64,000 nucleotides of DNA. It comes from Thermohalobaculum sp963700775. Its GTDB lineage: Bacteria > Pseudomonadota > Alphaproteobacteria > Rhodobacterales > Rhodobacteraceae. The DNA lies in contig CAVOYU010000006.1 in NCBI GenBank assembly GCA_963700775.1, positions 434,001 to 498,000 of the forward strand, written 5' to 3'. The translations under genes and the position numbers were made by a program. This document shows positions 7,644-16,351 of the stretch, one piece after another (position 1 is the stretch's first letter; every line of letters begins with the position of its first letter). The notes below the pieces were generated by a model. It made no database searches. It was not told the origin of the DNA and was given only the letters and a program-made list of their open reading frames with translations.

Positions 7644-8892
7644 CGCGGTCCTCCGTCGGGCCGAGCTGGCGCGCACCAGCCTGCTGGCCGGCGCGCTCGC
7701 CTTCGGCGGGCTGCCGCTCTACGTCCATGCCCCGCGCTTCTATGCCGAGGAGATGGCTGTAGGCCTGCCGGCCCTCGGCGCCGTGCTGCTCGCCGCCCGC
7801 GCGCTCGACAGCCTGCAGGACCCGGTCATCGGCTGGCTCGCCGACCGGCTCCGCGCGATGCGCGAGGTCTGGGCGGTGGCGGCGATGGCGCTCTTGGCCG
7901 TGGGCATGGCCGTGCTGTTCGCGCCGCCCGGCTGGGGCGAGCCGCTGCCGAGGCTGGCGATCGGACTCGTCGCCGCCTTCACCGGGTTCAGCGCGCTGCA
8001 GGTCGCACTCTACGATCACGGCCTGGCCCTCGCCCGGCGGGCGGGCGAGGCCCATACCCGGGTCGCGCTCTGGCGCGAGGCCGGCGGGCTGGGCGGCGTC
8101 TGCCTCGCCGCGATGGTGCCGGCGGCGCTCGGCGCGGCGCTGGGACCGTCGGCAGCCTTCGCCGGCCTCGCGCTCCTGTTCCTGCTGGTCGGCACCGCCG
8201 CTTCGGTCGCCATGGCGCGGCACTGGCGCGCCTCCGGCATGGCGGAGGCAGGTCAGGGGAGCTTCCGGCGCGCGCTTGCGGCGCAAGGCGTCCGGCCGAT
8301 CCTCGCCTTCGGCTTCGTCAACGCCCTGCCGACCGCGGTCACCTCGACCCTGTTCCTGTTCTTCGTCGCCGACGTGCTCGAGGCCGAGGCGCATGCCGGG
8401 CCGCTCCTGCTGCTGTTCTTTGCCGCCGCTGCCGCCGCGGCGCCGGGATGGGCGCGCCTGGCCGGGCGCTTCGGCCGCCGCCCCATCCTCGCATGTGCGA
8501 TGTCGCTCTCGATCCTGGCCTTCGCCTGGGCCTGGCTGCTCGGCCCGGGCGACGTCGCGCCTTTCTACGCCGTCGCGATCGCGTCGGGCGCGGCGCTCGG
8601 CGCCGACATGACGCTGGCGCCCGCCATGCTCGCCGCCCGGATCGAGAACGACGGCGGGCGGGTCTTCGCGCTCTGGACCTTCCTGCAGAAATCCGCCCTG
8701 GCGCTCGCCGCCGGCATCGCCCTCCCGGCCCTCGCGTTGGGCGGGTTCGACCCGGCCGCACCCGTAACCGCCGAGGGTCGCGCGGCGCTTTCGGCCGCTT
8801 ACGCCCTGCTGCCGTGCCTGCTCAAGATCCTCGCCATCGCAGCGCTCGCCTTCCTTCCATCCGAAACGGAGGACTCCCTTGCAGAAAAGTAA
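7636..8892 (+). CDS. GPH/MFS-type sodium:sugar-symporter-like carrier
   Basis: A 418-aa integral membrane protein with about twelve hydrophobic segments. The DSLQDPVIGWLADR motif near residue 57 is characteristic of the glycoside-pentoside-hexuronide (GPH) branch of the major facilitator fold. The cargo is unknown; by operon context it may move a lipid, pigment or oxidation product rather than sugar. It overlaps the upstream gene by 8 bp, and the downstream lipoprotein starts inside its last codons. Confidence 0.85.
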   Translation: MADAVLRRAELARTSLLAGALAFGGLPLYVHAPRFYAEEMAVGLPALGAVLLAARALDSLQDPVIGWLADRLRAMREVWAVAAMALLAVGMAVLFAPPGWGEPLPRLAIGLVAAFTGFSALQVALYDHGLALARRAGEAHTRVALWREAGGLGGVCLAAMVPAALGAALGPSAAFAGLALLFLLVGTAASVAMARHWRASGMAEAGQGSFRRALAAQGVRPILAFGFVNALPTAVTSTLFLFFVADVLEAEAHAGPLLLLFFAAAAAAAPGWARLAGRFGRRPILACAMSLSILAFAWAWLLGPGDVAPFYAVAIASGAALGADMTLAPAMLAARIENDGGRVFALWTFLQKSALALAAGIALPALALGGFDPAAPVTAEGRAALSAAYALLPCLLKILAIAALAFLPSETEDSLAEK

Positions 8893-9415
8893 GATGGCCA
8901 CGGCCCTCGCCGTCGTCGCCGGCCTCGCGGGCTGCGGCTCGCAGGCGATCGAGGACTATGCCGCCGAGACGCCGCAGCTCGACCTGCGCGATTACCTCAA
9001 CGGCCCGCTCACCGCGTCCGGCGTCTTCTTCGACCATGCCGGCCGGGCGAGCCTGCGCTTCATCGTCGACATGGAGGGAAGCTGGGAGGGCGACACCGGC
9101 ACGCTGGCCGAGCAGTTCCGCTACAGCGACGGCCGCGCCGACGAGCGCGTCTGGACCATCAGCTTCCAGGATGACGACAGCTTCACGGCGACAGCCCATG
9201 ACGTGGTCGGCGAGGCGAAGGGCAGCCAGCGCGGCAATGCCGCGATGATGGAATACCGCCTGCGCATCCCCCGCGACGGCGGTGAGATCGTCGTCGCGAT
9301 GGAGGACTGGCTCTACCTGCAGGAGGACGGCACGCTGATCAACCGCACGAAGATGCGCAAGTTCGGCCTGACGGTCGGCGAGCTGGTCGTCGCCTTCCGG
9401 AAGCTGCCGGGGTGA
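8879..9415 (+). CDS. DUF3833 family lipoprotein
   Basis: 178 aa with a short lipoprotein signal: hydrophobic core, then LAGCG as lipobox, so it should be lipid-anchored in the envelope. DUF3833 members share the pattern seen here: LDLRDYLNGPLTASGVF, a beta-rich middle, and NRTKMRKFGLTVGELVVAF at the end. The fold is lipocalin-like and suggests binding of a hydrophobic ligand. I use TTG at 8879 because GGAGG lies six bases upstream; ATG 8894 is the alternative. It overlaps the transporter by 14 bp and the SDR by GTGA. Confidence 0.83.
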   Translation: MQKSKMATALAVVAGLAGCGSQAIEDYAAETPQLDLRDYLNGPLTASGVFFDHAGRASLRFIVDMEGSWEGDTGTLAEQFRYSDGRADERVWTISFQDDDSFTATAHDVVGEAKGSQRGNAAMMEYRLRIPRDGGEIVVAMEDWLYLQEDGTLINRTKMRKFGLTVGELVVAFRKLPG

Positions 9416-10218
9416 GCGCGCTCGCAGGCAGGCGCTACTGGCTCGTCGGCGCCAGCGCCGGGATCGGCCGCGCCCTCGCCCACGAACTCGCCCGCGCCGG
9501 CGCGAAGCTCGCGCTCTCGGCCCGGAGCGCGGACAAGCTCGGCGCGCTGCTCTCCGAACTTCCCGGCGACGGCCACCGCGCGATCCCCTGCGACGTGGGC
9601 GACAAGGGCTCGGTCGCAGCCGCCTTCGGCGAGGTCGGGCGCTTCGACGGCCTCGTCTACTGTGCCGGCACCTACGAGCCGATGTCCGCCCGCGATCCCG
9701 ACGTCGAGGCGCTGGAGCGCATCGTCGACGTCAACCTCGCGGGGGCGCTCCGCGTGCTCGGGCATGTGGTCCCGTCTTTGGTGGAACGCCGCGCGGGCCA
9801 TATCGTGCTTTTCGGGTCGGTCTCCGGTTACCGGGGGCTTCCCGACGCCTGGGGCTACGGCGCGACCAAGGCCGCGCTGATCCACCTGGCCGAGAACCTG
9901 CGCTGCGACCTCCGCGGCCTGCCAGTCACGGTCCAGATCTGCAATCCGGGCTTCGTGGCGACGCAGCTCACCGACAAGAACGACTTCGCCATGCCCTTCC
10001 TGATGACGCCCGAGGAGGCGGCGCACCGCATCCGCCGCGGGATGGAGCGCGGCCGGTTCGAGATCGCGTTCCCGCTTCGGCTCGCCCTCGCGCTCAAGGC
10101 TGCCGCCTGCCTCCCGTACGCTCCCTACTTCGCTCTGGTCCGCCTTCTTGGCGGATCGGCGGGATCCGGGTGCGCGCACCGGCAGCCGGTCCCGCCGAAT
10201 GAGGGGGATCAGCGATGA
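9412..10218 (+). CDS. Short-chain dehydrogenase/reductase (RpoE operon)
   Basis: 268-aa classical SDR: the nucleotide-binding motif GASAGIGRA near residue 13, the LVYCAGTYEP segment, and a catalytic Tyr/Lys pair in GYGATKAALIH. NAD(P)H-dependent oxidoreduction of an unidentified substrate. GTG 9412 overlaps the stop of the lipoprotein gene (GTGA) and its stop overlaps tspO (ATGA), so the whole group is likely co-translated. The C-terminal hydrophobic stretch (LALALKAAACLPYAPYFALV) could associate with the membrane. Confidence 0.85.
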   Translation: MSALAGRRYWLVGASAGIGRALAHELARAGAKLALSARSADKLGALLSELPGDGHRAIPCDVGDKGSVAAAFGEVGRFDGLVYCAGTYEPMSARDPDVEALERIVDVNLAGALRVLGHVVPSLVERRAGHIVLFGSVSGYRGLPDAWGYGATKAALIHLAENLRCDLRGLPVTVQICNPGFVATQLTDKNDFAMPFLMTPEEAAHRIRRGMERGRFEIAFPLRLALALKAAACLPYAPYFALVRLLGGSAGSGCAHRQPVPPNEGDQR

Positions 10219-10697
10219 ACCACGCCCGCAGGCGGGATATTGCGGGTCTCGTCGGCTTCCTGCTGCTCAGCCTTGGTGTCTCGGCACTGGGCGGGCTCGC
10301 GACCTCGACGAGCGTCGGTGGCTGGTACCGGGCGCTCGAGAAACCGCCGTTCAATCCGCCGGACTGGGTTTTCGCGCCGGTCTGGACGGCGCTCTTCGTG
10401 CTAATGGCCGTTGCCGCCTGGCGGATCTGGCGCCGGCCTGCGAGCAGGCTTCGCTCACAGGCGCTTCTGGCCTATTGCGTCCAGCTCGCGCTGAACCTGC
10501 TCTGGTCGGTGCTGTTCTTCGGCCTTCAGACGATTGGCACGGCGCTCGCCGACATTGCCGCCCTGCTGACCGCGATCATCGTCACGCTGGGATTGTTCTG
10601 GCAGCTTGATCGCTTGGCGGGCATCCTTTTGCTGCCATACCTGGCTTGGGTAACGTTTGCGACCGTGCTGAATGCGAGCCTGTGGATACTGAATTAG
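10215..10697 (+). CDS. tspO: TspO/MBR family tryptophan-rich membrane protein
   Basis: 160-aa membrane protein with five predicted transmembrane helices and the family signature: KPPFNPPDWVFAPVWTALF after helix 1 and LLWSVLFFGLQ later. TspO proteins bind porphyrins and, in several bacteria, take part in tetrapyrrole-dependent photo-oxidative responses. As last gene of an RpoE/ChrR-controlled operon it gives a direct link between porphyrin-sensitised singlet oxygen and the lipid-modifying genes upstream. The start overlaps the SDR stop by ATGA. Confidence 0.9.
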   Translation: MNHARRRDIAGLVGFLLLSLGVSALGGLATSTSVGGWYRALEKPPFNPPDWVFAPVWTALFVLMAVAAWRIWRRPASRLRSQALLAYCVQLALNLLWSVLFFGLQTIGTALADIAALLTAIIVTLGLFWQLDRLAGILLLPYLAWVTFATVLNASLWILN

Positions 10698-11121
10698 CAT
10701 CCAACGGTGATCGGGCGGCCGGCGGCTGACCGCGGGACCTCGACCGGCGGCAACGGACGGGCGCACTGACCAAACTGCCGATGTCCCCTGCTCCGCTGAT
10801 CGCCATCCCGATTCGCGACCGATGAAGATTTCGCGGCAGCGAGGAGCAGCGGCCAGAACGACGTCTTGCCCGCAATCGAGCGATCGACACCCCACGCACC
10901 GAGTGCCTGCACACGGCACTTTTTTTGCCGTAGCCTAAGAGGCAGCGTTCGGAACACAATCCCAAGCACGGACAAAACGCGGGCGCCGGGCGGTTCTCTC
11001 TCCATGAACTGCAATGTTGTGCGGCGGCGTTCGCAAGCCAGAATCCGGATCGCACACTGACATAGTGCTGACACGGACGAAACTCGCGAAGCGGTTTCTT
11101 CTTCTAACCCCTCGAAAAGAT

Positions 11122-11173
11122 TGGCGCACCGGAAAGGATTCGAGCCAATAACCCCCAGATTCTTAGTCCAGCC
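11122..11173 (-). repeat. tRNA 3'-half remnant (tRNA-Arg-like)
   Basis: Read on the minus strand, an anticodon-arm-like stretch GACTAAGAATCT is followed by GGGGGTTATTGG, a degenerate T-loop CTCGAAT, and an acceptor end CCGGTGCGCCA. The order and spacing match the 3' half of bacterial tRNA-Arg genes. The 5' acceptor and D arm are not found next to it, and the T-stem has mismatches. It looks like a leftover attachment-site copy or decayed tRNA, not a working gene. Confidence 0.45.
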
Positions 11174-11225
11174 AGTTGGTTAAGATGGCGAGTTCGCGTC
11201 AGTTTCTGATGAATCCAGCGCAGCG

Positions 11226-11253
11226 ACATTTGTGTATTGATCCACACAAATGT
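11226..11253. repeat. Perfect 10-bp inverted repeat (ACATTTGTGT, 8-base loop)
   Basis: ACATTTGTGT at 11226-11235 is mirrored by ACACAAATGT at 11244-11253 around ATTGATCC. It could be an operator or an RNA hairpin; no regulator can be assigned. Confidence 0.5.
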
Positions 11254-11293
11254 TGGAACCGATCGTCATCTTGTGGGGACTGAGTGATTACAC

Positions 11294-11312
11294 AACCAAC
11301 CTAGGGTTGGTT
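11294..11312. repeat. 8-bp inverted repeat AACCAACC/GGTTGGTT
   Basis: AACCAACC (11294-11301) and GGTTGGTT (11305-11312) flank TAG, with partial extension outward (CACA and CTGTG). It lies 245 bp before pcp; either a hairpin or a protein-binding site. Confidence 0.4.
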
Positions 11313-11556
11313 CTGTGCGTGGCGTCTTCCCCGCCGCGGAGGGTTGCGGACAGGAGCGCGCTCCTCTGACCCATCGACTTGGTTTGCGTCAGCCGACCAG
11401 GATCGCATTTCTGGCGATGGGAAGCTGCAGGCCGTCAGGCACCCACGCGACTTGTTGGTAACGCCGGGAACCCCTATCGTGCGCTGTCCCTGAGGGCTCG
11501 CGATGTCACAAGCCCTGCCGTACCCGGTGGCGCTTATGACAAGACGAGACTAACTC

Positions 11557-12222
11557 ATGCCGAAAACTGCCCTGATCACCGGATTCGAAGGCTATGGCGG
11601 CCGCGGGCGCAATCCGGCGGGCGAGGCCGCGCTGGCGCTCGATGGCCGGATGATCGAGGGTGTCCGTGTCGCCGGGCGGCGGCTGCCGGTGTCCTATGAC
11701 CGGCTCGCGGAAAGCCTGTCGGGGCTGATGGACGAGCTGGAGCCGGCCATCGTGATCAGCCTCGGCCTCTGGCCTGGCGAGAGCGTGATCCGGCTCGAGC
11801 GTATCGGCATCAACGCCGCCGACTTCGAGATCCCGGACAACGAGGGCCGGTTCCTGACCGATGCCCCCATCCGCCACAACGGCGACGCGGCGCTGATGGC
11901 AACGCTGCCGAACCGGGAGATCCGGGACGCCCTGCTGGCGGCCGGCATCCCGGCGCGGATCTCGGCGACCGCTGGCACGTTCCTGTGCAATGCGACCCTC
12001 TACTCGACCCTTACTCACGCTGCCGAGATGCGCCGGCGGCCAGTAACCGGCTTCATCCACGTGCCCTATCTCCCCGAGCAGGTGGCGGAGCTGCTGGAGA
12101 CCGTGGAGCAGGCGCGCCAGCTCGAGCTGCACCAGCGCGCCGACACCGCCTCGATGGAACTCGGCACGATCGTGCGGGCGCTGGAGATCGCCGTGACGAC
12201 CGCCGCGCGCGGGCTCGGCTGA
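11557..12222 (+). CDS. pcp: Pyroglutamyl-peptidase I (peptidase C15)
   Basis: Removes N-terminal pyroglutamate from peptides in the cytoplasm. The 221-aa length is normal for the family. The catalytic residues fit: Glu81 in RLERIGINAADF, Cys144 in AGTFLCNATLY and His168 in GFIHVPYLPEQ. It is followed after 18 bases by an ABC ATPase gene on the same strand and faces the matching permeases, so it may help use imported peptides or cyclised glutamine derivatives. Confidence 0.88.
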   Translation: MPKTALITGFEGYGGRGRNPAGEAALALDGRMIEGVRVAGRRLPVSYDRLAESLSGLMDELEPAIVISLGLWPGESVIRLERIGINAADFEIPDNEGRFLTDAPIRHNGDAALMATLPNREIRDALLAAGIPARISATAGTFLCNATLYSTLTHAAEMRRRPVTGFIHVPYLPEQVAELLETVEQARQLELHQRADTASMELGTIVRALEIAVTTAARGLG

Positions 12223-12240
12223 GATGCCGGAGACGCCTCC

Positions 12241-13305
12241 TTGATCGACGCCATCCTCCGCCTCGACCGTGTGACCAAGCGGTTCGGCCCGACGCTGACC
12301 GCCGACGAGCTGTCGCTCGAGGTCAGGCGCGGCGAATTCTTCACATTTCTCGGGCCGAGCGGCTCGGGCAAGTCGACGATCCTGCGAATGGTCGCCGGGC
12401 TGGAGCAACCCGATAGCGGGCGGATCGAGATCGACGGGCGCGACGTGTCAGGAACCCCGCCCTGGCGGCGCGACCTGGGCATGATGTTCCAGCAATACGC
12501 GATTTTTCCGCACATGACGGTCGCCGATAACGTGGGCTACGGGCTGAAGGTGCGCAGCCGCGACGCCGCGACGCTCGGCGCGCGGGTCGCCGACATGCTC
12601 CGGCTGGTGGGCCTCTCAGGGATGGAGGGAAAGAACGCCACCCTTCTGAGCGGCGGCGAGCAGCAGCGCGTGGCTCTGGCGCGGGCGCTCGCACCGGAGC
12701 CAAAGATGCTCTTGCTCGACGAACCGCTCTCGGCGCTCGACGAGCGCATCCGCCGGGCGATGCAGGTGGAGCTGAAGCGGGTACATGCCGAGACCGGAAC
12801 GACCTTCCTCTATGTCACGCATGACCAGGAGGAGGCGCTGACCATGTCGGACCGGATCGCCGTCTTCAACCACGGCCGCTGCGTGCAATGCGATGGGCCC
12901 GAGACGCTCTACCGCCGACCGCGGACCACCTTCGTCGCCAGGTTCTTCCGCGGCTGCAACGTTCTATCCGCCTCGGGCGCTGAGACCTCCGGCGAGACGG
13001 CCCGGTTCCGCCTCGCCGGATTCGAATTCGACGACGTTCCGCTTGGAGGCCGCCCCGCGTCTGGTGCCCATGTGGCGGTGCGCGCGGAGGACATCGCGAT
13101 CGGGCCAGAGGCCGGCGCCGCGTCCTGCCGGCTCGAGGGGGTTCTCGAAGCAGTCACATATCGCGGCACGGTGCTGGATTATGCGCTCAGGCTGCCGGAC
13201 GGACAGGAGATCGTCGCAACCACCACCCGCCGGGTCGAGATCGACCTCGGGACGCGGGTGCCGCTCGGCATCGACCCGCGGCATGTGATTCCGCTCGAGG
13301 ACTGA
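12241..13305 (+). CDS. ABC transporter ATPase, spermidine/putrescine (PotA) type
   Basis: 354-aa nucleotide-binding subunit: Walker A GPSGSGKST, Q-loop MMFQQYAIFPHMTV, signature LLSGGEQQRVALARAL, Walker B LLLDEPLSALDE and a switch-His in TFLYVTHDQEEAL. The C-terminal third is a TOBE-type regulatory domain. Translation appears to start at TTG 12241 after GGAGACGCC. It is convergent with two permease genes and a binding protein on the other strand, an unusual split of one ABC system over two transcripts. Confidence 0.87.
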   Translation: MIDAILRLDRVTKRFGPTLTADELSLEVRRGEFFTFLGPSGSGKSTILRMVAGLEQPDSGRIEIDGRDVSGTPPWRRDLGMMFQQYAIFPHMTVADNVGYGLKVRSRDAATLGARVADMLRLVGLSGMEGKNATLLSGGEQQRVALARALAPEPKMLLLDEPLSALDERIRRAMQVELKRVHAETGTTFLYVTHDQEEALTMSDRIAVFNHGRCVQCDGPETLYRRPRTTFVARFFRGCNVLSASGAETSGETARFRLAGFEFDDVPLGGRPASGAHVAVRAEDIAIGPEAGAASCRLEGVLEAVTYRGTVLDYALRLPDGQEIVATTTRRVEIDLGTRVPLGIDPRHVIPLED

Positions 13306-13313
13306 CGCGCCCG

Positions 13314-14081
13314 TCAGCCCCGGCGTGCCGCGAACCGTCCGCGCAGCACGATCACGCCCACGAGCGCGAGCGTCAGCAGAATCAGGAGCGTCATCAGCGC
13401 ATAGAGCACCGGCGAAAGGCCGATCTGCTTATAGGTCGACCAGATATAGGTCTGCACGGTGTTGAGCGGCCCCTGCACCAGCGAGGTGCGGATCGTCTCG
13501 TTGAATGAGAGGATCAGAGAGAACATCGCCGCGCCCGAGACGCCCGGCCAGATCAAAGGCAGCTCGATGTCGCGGAATGCGCGCCAGCGCCCTGCCCCGC
13601 TCATATGCGCGGCCTCGACATAGACCGGGTCGAAGGTCGACATCGCGGTCAAAACGATCAGCACTGCGAAGGGGAGCGCCCAGAGGGTCTGCACCACGAC
13701 GATGGTCAGGAGCGAGGGCGGGATCCCGAGCTGGCGGAAGAAGAAGGCGGTGGCCAGCCCCATGCTCACGCCGGGGATGAACAGCGGCAGGAGCATCAGC
13801 ACCAGAATCAGCCGTGGCGCCCCGAGCTCTCGGATGGCCGTCGCTGCCGCCAGTGCGAGCGCGGGTGTGACCACGGCGACCATAAGTGCGGCCTCGACGC
13901 TGGTGAGGACCGCGCCGGTCAGGATCGGGATGCCCCACATCTCGGCATAACGGCCAAGCGTCCAGGATGCATCGGGCGTCTCCGGCGCGACCGAGAACAG
14001 CATGGGTGGCAGGAGCGGCGCGTATAGCAGCGCGAGCACGAGGCCGATGCCGCACCAGGCGAGCCAGCCGCGCCCTCTCAT
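13314..14081 (-). CDS. ABC transporter permease, PotC-like
   Basis: 255-aa inner-membrane permease with about six transmembrane helices and the EAA-type loop EAAHMSGAGRWRAFRDIELPLIWPG that docks the ATPase. The PotC branch is suggested by its position after a PotB-like gene. Its start overlaps the upstream permease stop as ATGA. Substrate is inferred only from family: polyamines or other small amines, or possibly an amide. Confidence 0.85.
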   Translation of the reverse strand: MRGRGWLAWCGIGLVLALLYAPLLPPMLFSVAPETPDASWTLGRYAEMWGIPILTGAVLTSVEAALMVAVVTPALALAAATAIRELGAPRLILVLMLLPLFIPGVSMGLATAFFFRQLGIPPSLLTIVVVQTLWALPFAVLIVLTAMSTFDPVYVEAAHMSGAGRWRAFRDIELPLIWPGVSGAAMFSLILSFNETIRTSLVQGPLNTVQTYIWSTYKQIGLSPVLYALMTLLILLTLALVGVIVLRGRFAARRG

Positions 14082-14965
14082 GCGATCCTCCAGGCCAGGA
14101 TCTTGCCGAGGAACGCGCGCAGATCGAAGGCGAGGTACCAGAGCGAGATCAGCACCAGCATCGCCGCCGTCACCACGGACGAAATCGCCGCCGCCAGCGG
14201 ATAGTTCAAGACATCGAGCGTGCTGGTCACCTCGTTGCCGATGAGCTGGTAGCCGACGCCGCCCAGGATTACCGGCACGGCGCTCTCGCCGAAGCAGCCG
14301 ACGAAGGAGAAGATGATGGCGGCGAAGATGCCGGGCATGGAGAGTGGCAGGATCACGCGCAGGAAGGTCGCCCAGGGCGGCGCGCCCAACATCCAGCTTG
14401 CCTCGGACAGCCGCCGGTCGATGCCGGCAATCGACATCCAGAGCGGGAAGATCATGAAGGGCATGTAGGAGGAGACCATGCCAACCAGCACCGCGAAGTC
14501 GCTGTAAAGCAGCCAGTCGACCGGCCCCGCGGTGATCCCGAGCCCCATCAGCGCCGCGTTCACCGGCCCGGTCCGCCCGAGCAGGAAGGTCCAGGCGAAG
14601 GCGCGAATGACATAGTTGATCAGGAACGGCACGGTGAAGAGCAGCAGCACCACCCGGGTGCTCGACGGCTTCGCCGCGCGCGCGAGGAAATAGGCAATCG
14701 GATAGGCGATGAGGAGACCGATCACGGTCGCCTCAATCGCCACCAGGAAGCTCCGGCCCAGCACCGCGAGGCGCGGGCCGGAGACGAACTCGGTATAGTT
14801 GGTCAGCACGAAGGCCGGGATCATCGTCAGCATGGCCCGCTGCCAGAAGCTGACGACCACCATGAAGCCGAGTGGCAGTAGCAGGCAGACCGTAACGAAG
14901 GCGACGGGCAGCAGCAGGAAGCCCTGCCGCATCCGTCGCTCGAAATGCCTGCCGATGCGGCCCAT
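14078..14965 (-). CDS. ABC transporter permease, PotB-like
   Basis: 295-aa permease with six predicted transmembrane helices and the ATPase-docking loop EASWMLGAPPWATFLRVILP. I use ATG 14965, nine bases after the binding-protein stop. A GTG at 14998 would extend it by eleven residues and overlap that gene. It forms the membrane channel with the next permease. Confidence 0.83.
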   Translation of the reverse strand: MGRIGRHFERRMRQGFLLLPVAFVTVCLLLPLGFMVVVSFWQRAMLTMIPAFVLTNYTEFVSGPRLAVLGRSFLVAIEATVIGLLIAYPIAYFLARAAKPSSTRVVLLLFTVPFLINYVIRAFAWTFLLGRTGPVNAALMGLGITAGPVDWLLYSDFAVLVGMVSSYMPFMIFPLWMSIAGIDRRLSEASWMLGAPPWATFLRVILPLSMPGIFAAIIFSFVGCFGESAVPVILGGVGYQLIGNEVTSTLDVLNYPLAAAISSVVTAAMLVLISLWYLAFDLRAFLGKILAWRIA

Positions 14966-14973
14966 CGGACCAG

Positions 14974-16146
14974 TCAGGCCGACTTGAAGCGCGACCACTC
15001 CGACTCGTAGACATCAACCGCGGTCGGCCAGCGGTTCTGCCAGGTGCCGCCCTGGGCGAACTTGCGCCGTACGTTGTCGGTGATGCTCGCGACCTTGGCC
15101 GCCTCGTCGGCGGTGAACTCGTCCGAATGCGCCTTGGCGTAGTCGGGCGCGTCGGTGTTGGTCATGTAGCCACGCATGGTGGTGATCTTGGCCCCGTACC
15201 AGCCGCCCAGCATGAAGTCGAGAAGCTGGTAGGCCGCCGCCTCCTGCTCGGGTGAGCGGCTCGGGTTCTTCACGATATAGGCGGCCATGGCCCAGAGCAG
15301 GTATCCTTCCTTCGGGTCGGCATAGACCGCGTCGATTCCCTTGGACCGGGCGACAAAGACCATCGGTTCCCAGCAGTCGATGACATAGACCTCCTTGTTG
15401 ACGATCAGGTCGACTGCCTGCTGGAAGCTGTTCCAGATCACCCGGAATTGGCCGGCCTTTTTCTGCTCGATCAGGAAATCGATGACGGTCGTGAACTCCT
15501 CCGCCGTCATGTCGTCCGGGTTCTTGATGTCGGCCTTGCCGGAGTACTTGAGGTAGAGTGCGGTCTTCTGACCCGCGGTGGTGTAGTTGTCTTCGAGCGC
15601 GACGTAACCCTTGAACTGCGGGTCGAACATCGCGGAGTAGGAATTGAGCGGCCCGGTCTTCTCCGGAAGATAGGCGAAGGAGTCGCCCTGCAGCACGGTC
15701 GGGCAGCCGTAGATTTTGTCGTTGTAGCCGATGAACTGGAAGCCGGGTGCGCCCTTGCCCAGGAACTCGTCGATGTTCTTGTTCTTGGCCCAGTTCGGGA
15801 TCTTCGAGGTGTCGAGTTCCTCGATCAGGTCGTTGTCGACCAGCGGCTTCTGCATGCCGCCCACGATGTTGATAATGTCGTATGTGCCGGTGCCGCCGCC
15901 GGCGATCAGCACGTTTAGGATGGCCGAGGGCGCATTGCCGATCGAGACGAGGTTGACGCCATAGCCGCTGGCCGCCGTATAGCGCGACCAGTCGCCGGCG
16001 GGGTCGCCGACACCGATATCGGCAAAGTTGACGGTCCCGCCGGCCGCGAGCGCGCGGGCCGACCGTCCGAGAAAAGCGGCCGATCCCCCGGCCGCCAGCG
16101 CGAGCTTGAGGGTGTCGCGACGTGACCATACGGAACTGTTGTTCAT
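14974..16146 (-). CDS. Extracellular solute-binding protein, PotD-like (Tat-exported)
   Basis: 390-aa periplasmic binding protein of the PotD/spermidine class. The N-terminus reads SRRDTLKLALAAGGSAAF, a twin-arginine signal followed by an Ala-rich cleavage region ending near AALAAGG. The mature part contains SYVW-type ligand-pocket aromatics (VIWNSFQQAVDL, WEPMVFVARS) typical of cationic-ligand binders, but the exact ligand is unknown. ATG 16146 has GGGAGT upstream. It leads the potDBC-like operon. Confidence 0.85.
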   Translation of the reverse strand: MNNSSVWSRRDTLKLALAAGGSAAFLGRSARALAAGGTVNFADIGVGDPAGDWSRYTAASGYGVNLVSIGNAPSAILNVLIAGGGTGTYDIINIVGGMQKPLVDNDLIEELDTSKIPNWAKNKNIDEFLGKGAPGFQFIGYNDKIYGCPTVLQGDSFAYLPEKTGPLNSYSAMFDPQFKGYVALEDNYTTAGQKTALYLKYSGKADIKNPDDMTAEEFTTVIDFLIEQKKAGQFRVIWNSFQQAVDLIVNKEVYVIDCWEPMVFVARSKGIDAVYADPKEGYLLWAMAAYIVKNPSRSPEQEAAAYQLLDFMLGGWYGAKITTMRGYMTNTDAPDYAKAHSDEFTADEAAKVASITDNVRRKFAQGGTWQNRWPTAVDVYESEWSRFKSA

Positions 16147-16351
16147 AGCGAGTGGACTCCCGATGCTTGTTGAAGTGACGGACCGACCATCCGACGCACG
16201 GCACCTGCCGCACCGCCGGTGACGCCTCGACACCGGCCACGGCGGTTCCCGCCGTCTCCGGAGCTGCGCGCCGCCCCACGGTCCGACCGGCACTCGGTCC
16301 TTGATCGCTGCCGGAGACCGTTGGATTTGAATTCGTAGCTCATCGCCCCGA

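Larger units (their letters stand above)
10698..11556. other. 859-bp intergenic region with a tRNA-like scar and inverted repeats
   Basis: No convincing protein gene on either strand. The region holds a decayed tRNA 3' half (11122-11173) and two inverted repeats (11226-11253 and 11294-11312), listed separately. The sequence between 11160 and 11330 is visibly less GC-rich than the flanking genes. Confidence 0.6.

Noticed and set aside
11170..11200. AGTTGGTTAAGATGGCG on the plus strand as a tRNA D arm
   Set aside because: It lies on the opposite strand from the tRNA 3' half and has no acceptor or T arm around it.
11238..11263. TGATCC in the 10.7-11.5 kb spacer as a third RpoE-type promoter
   Set aside because: Sixteen bases on, the sequence is CGAT, not CGTA, and no gene starts at a suitable distance.
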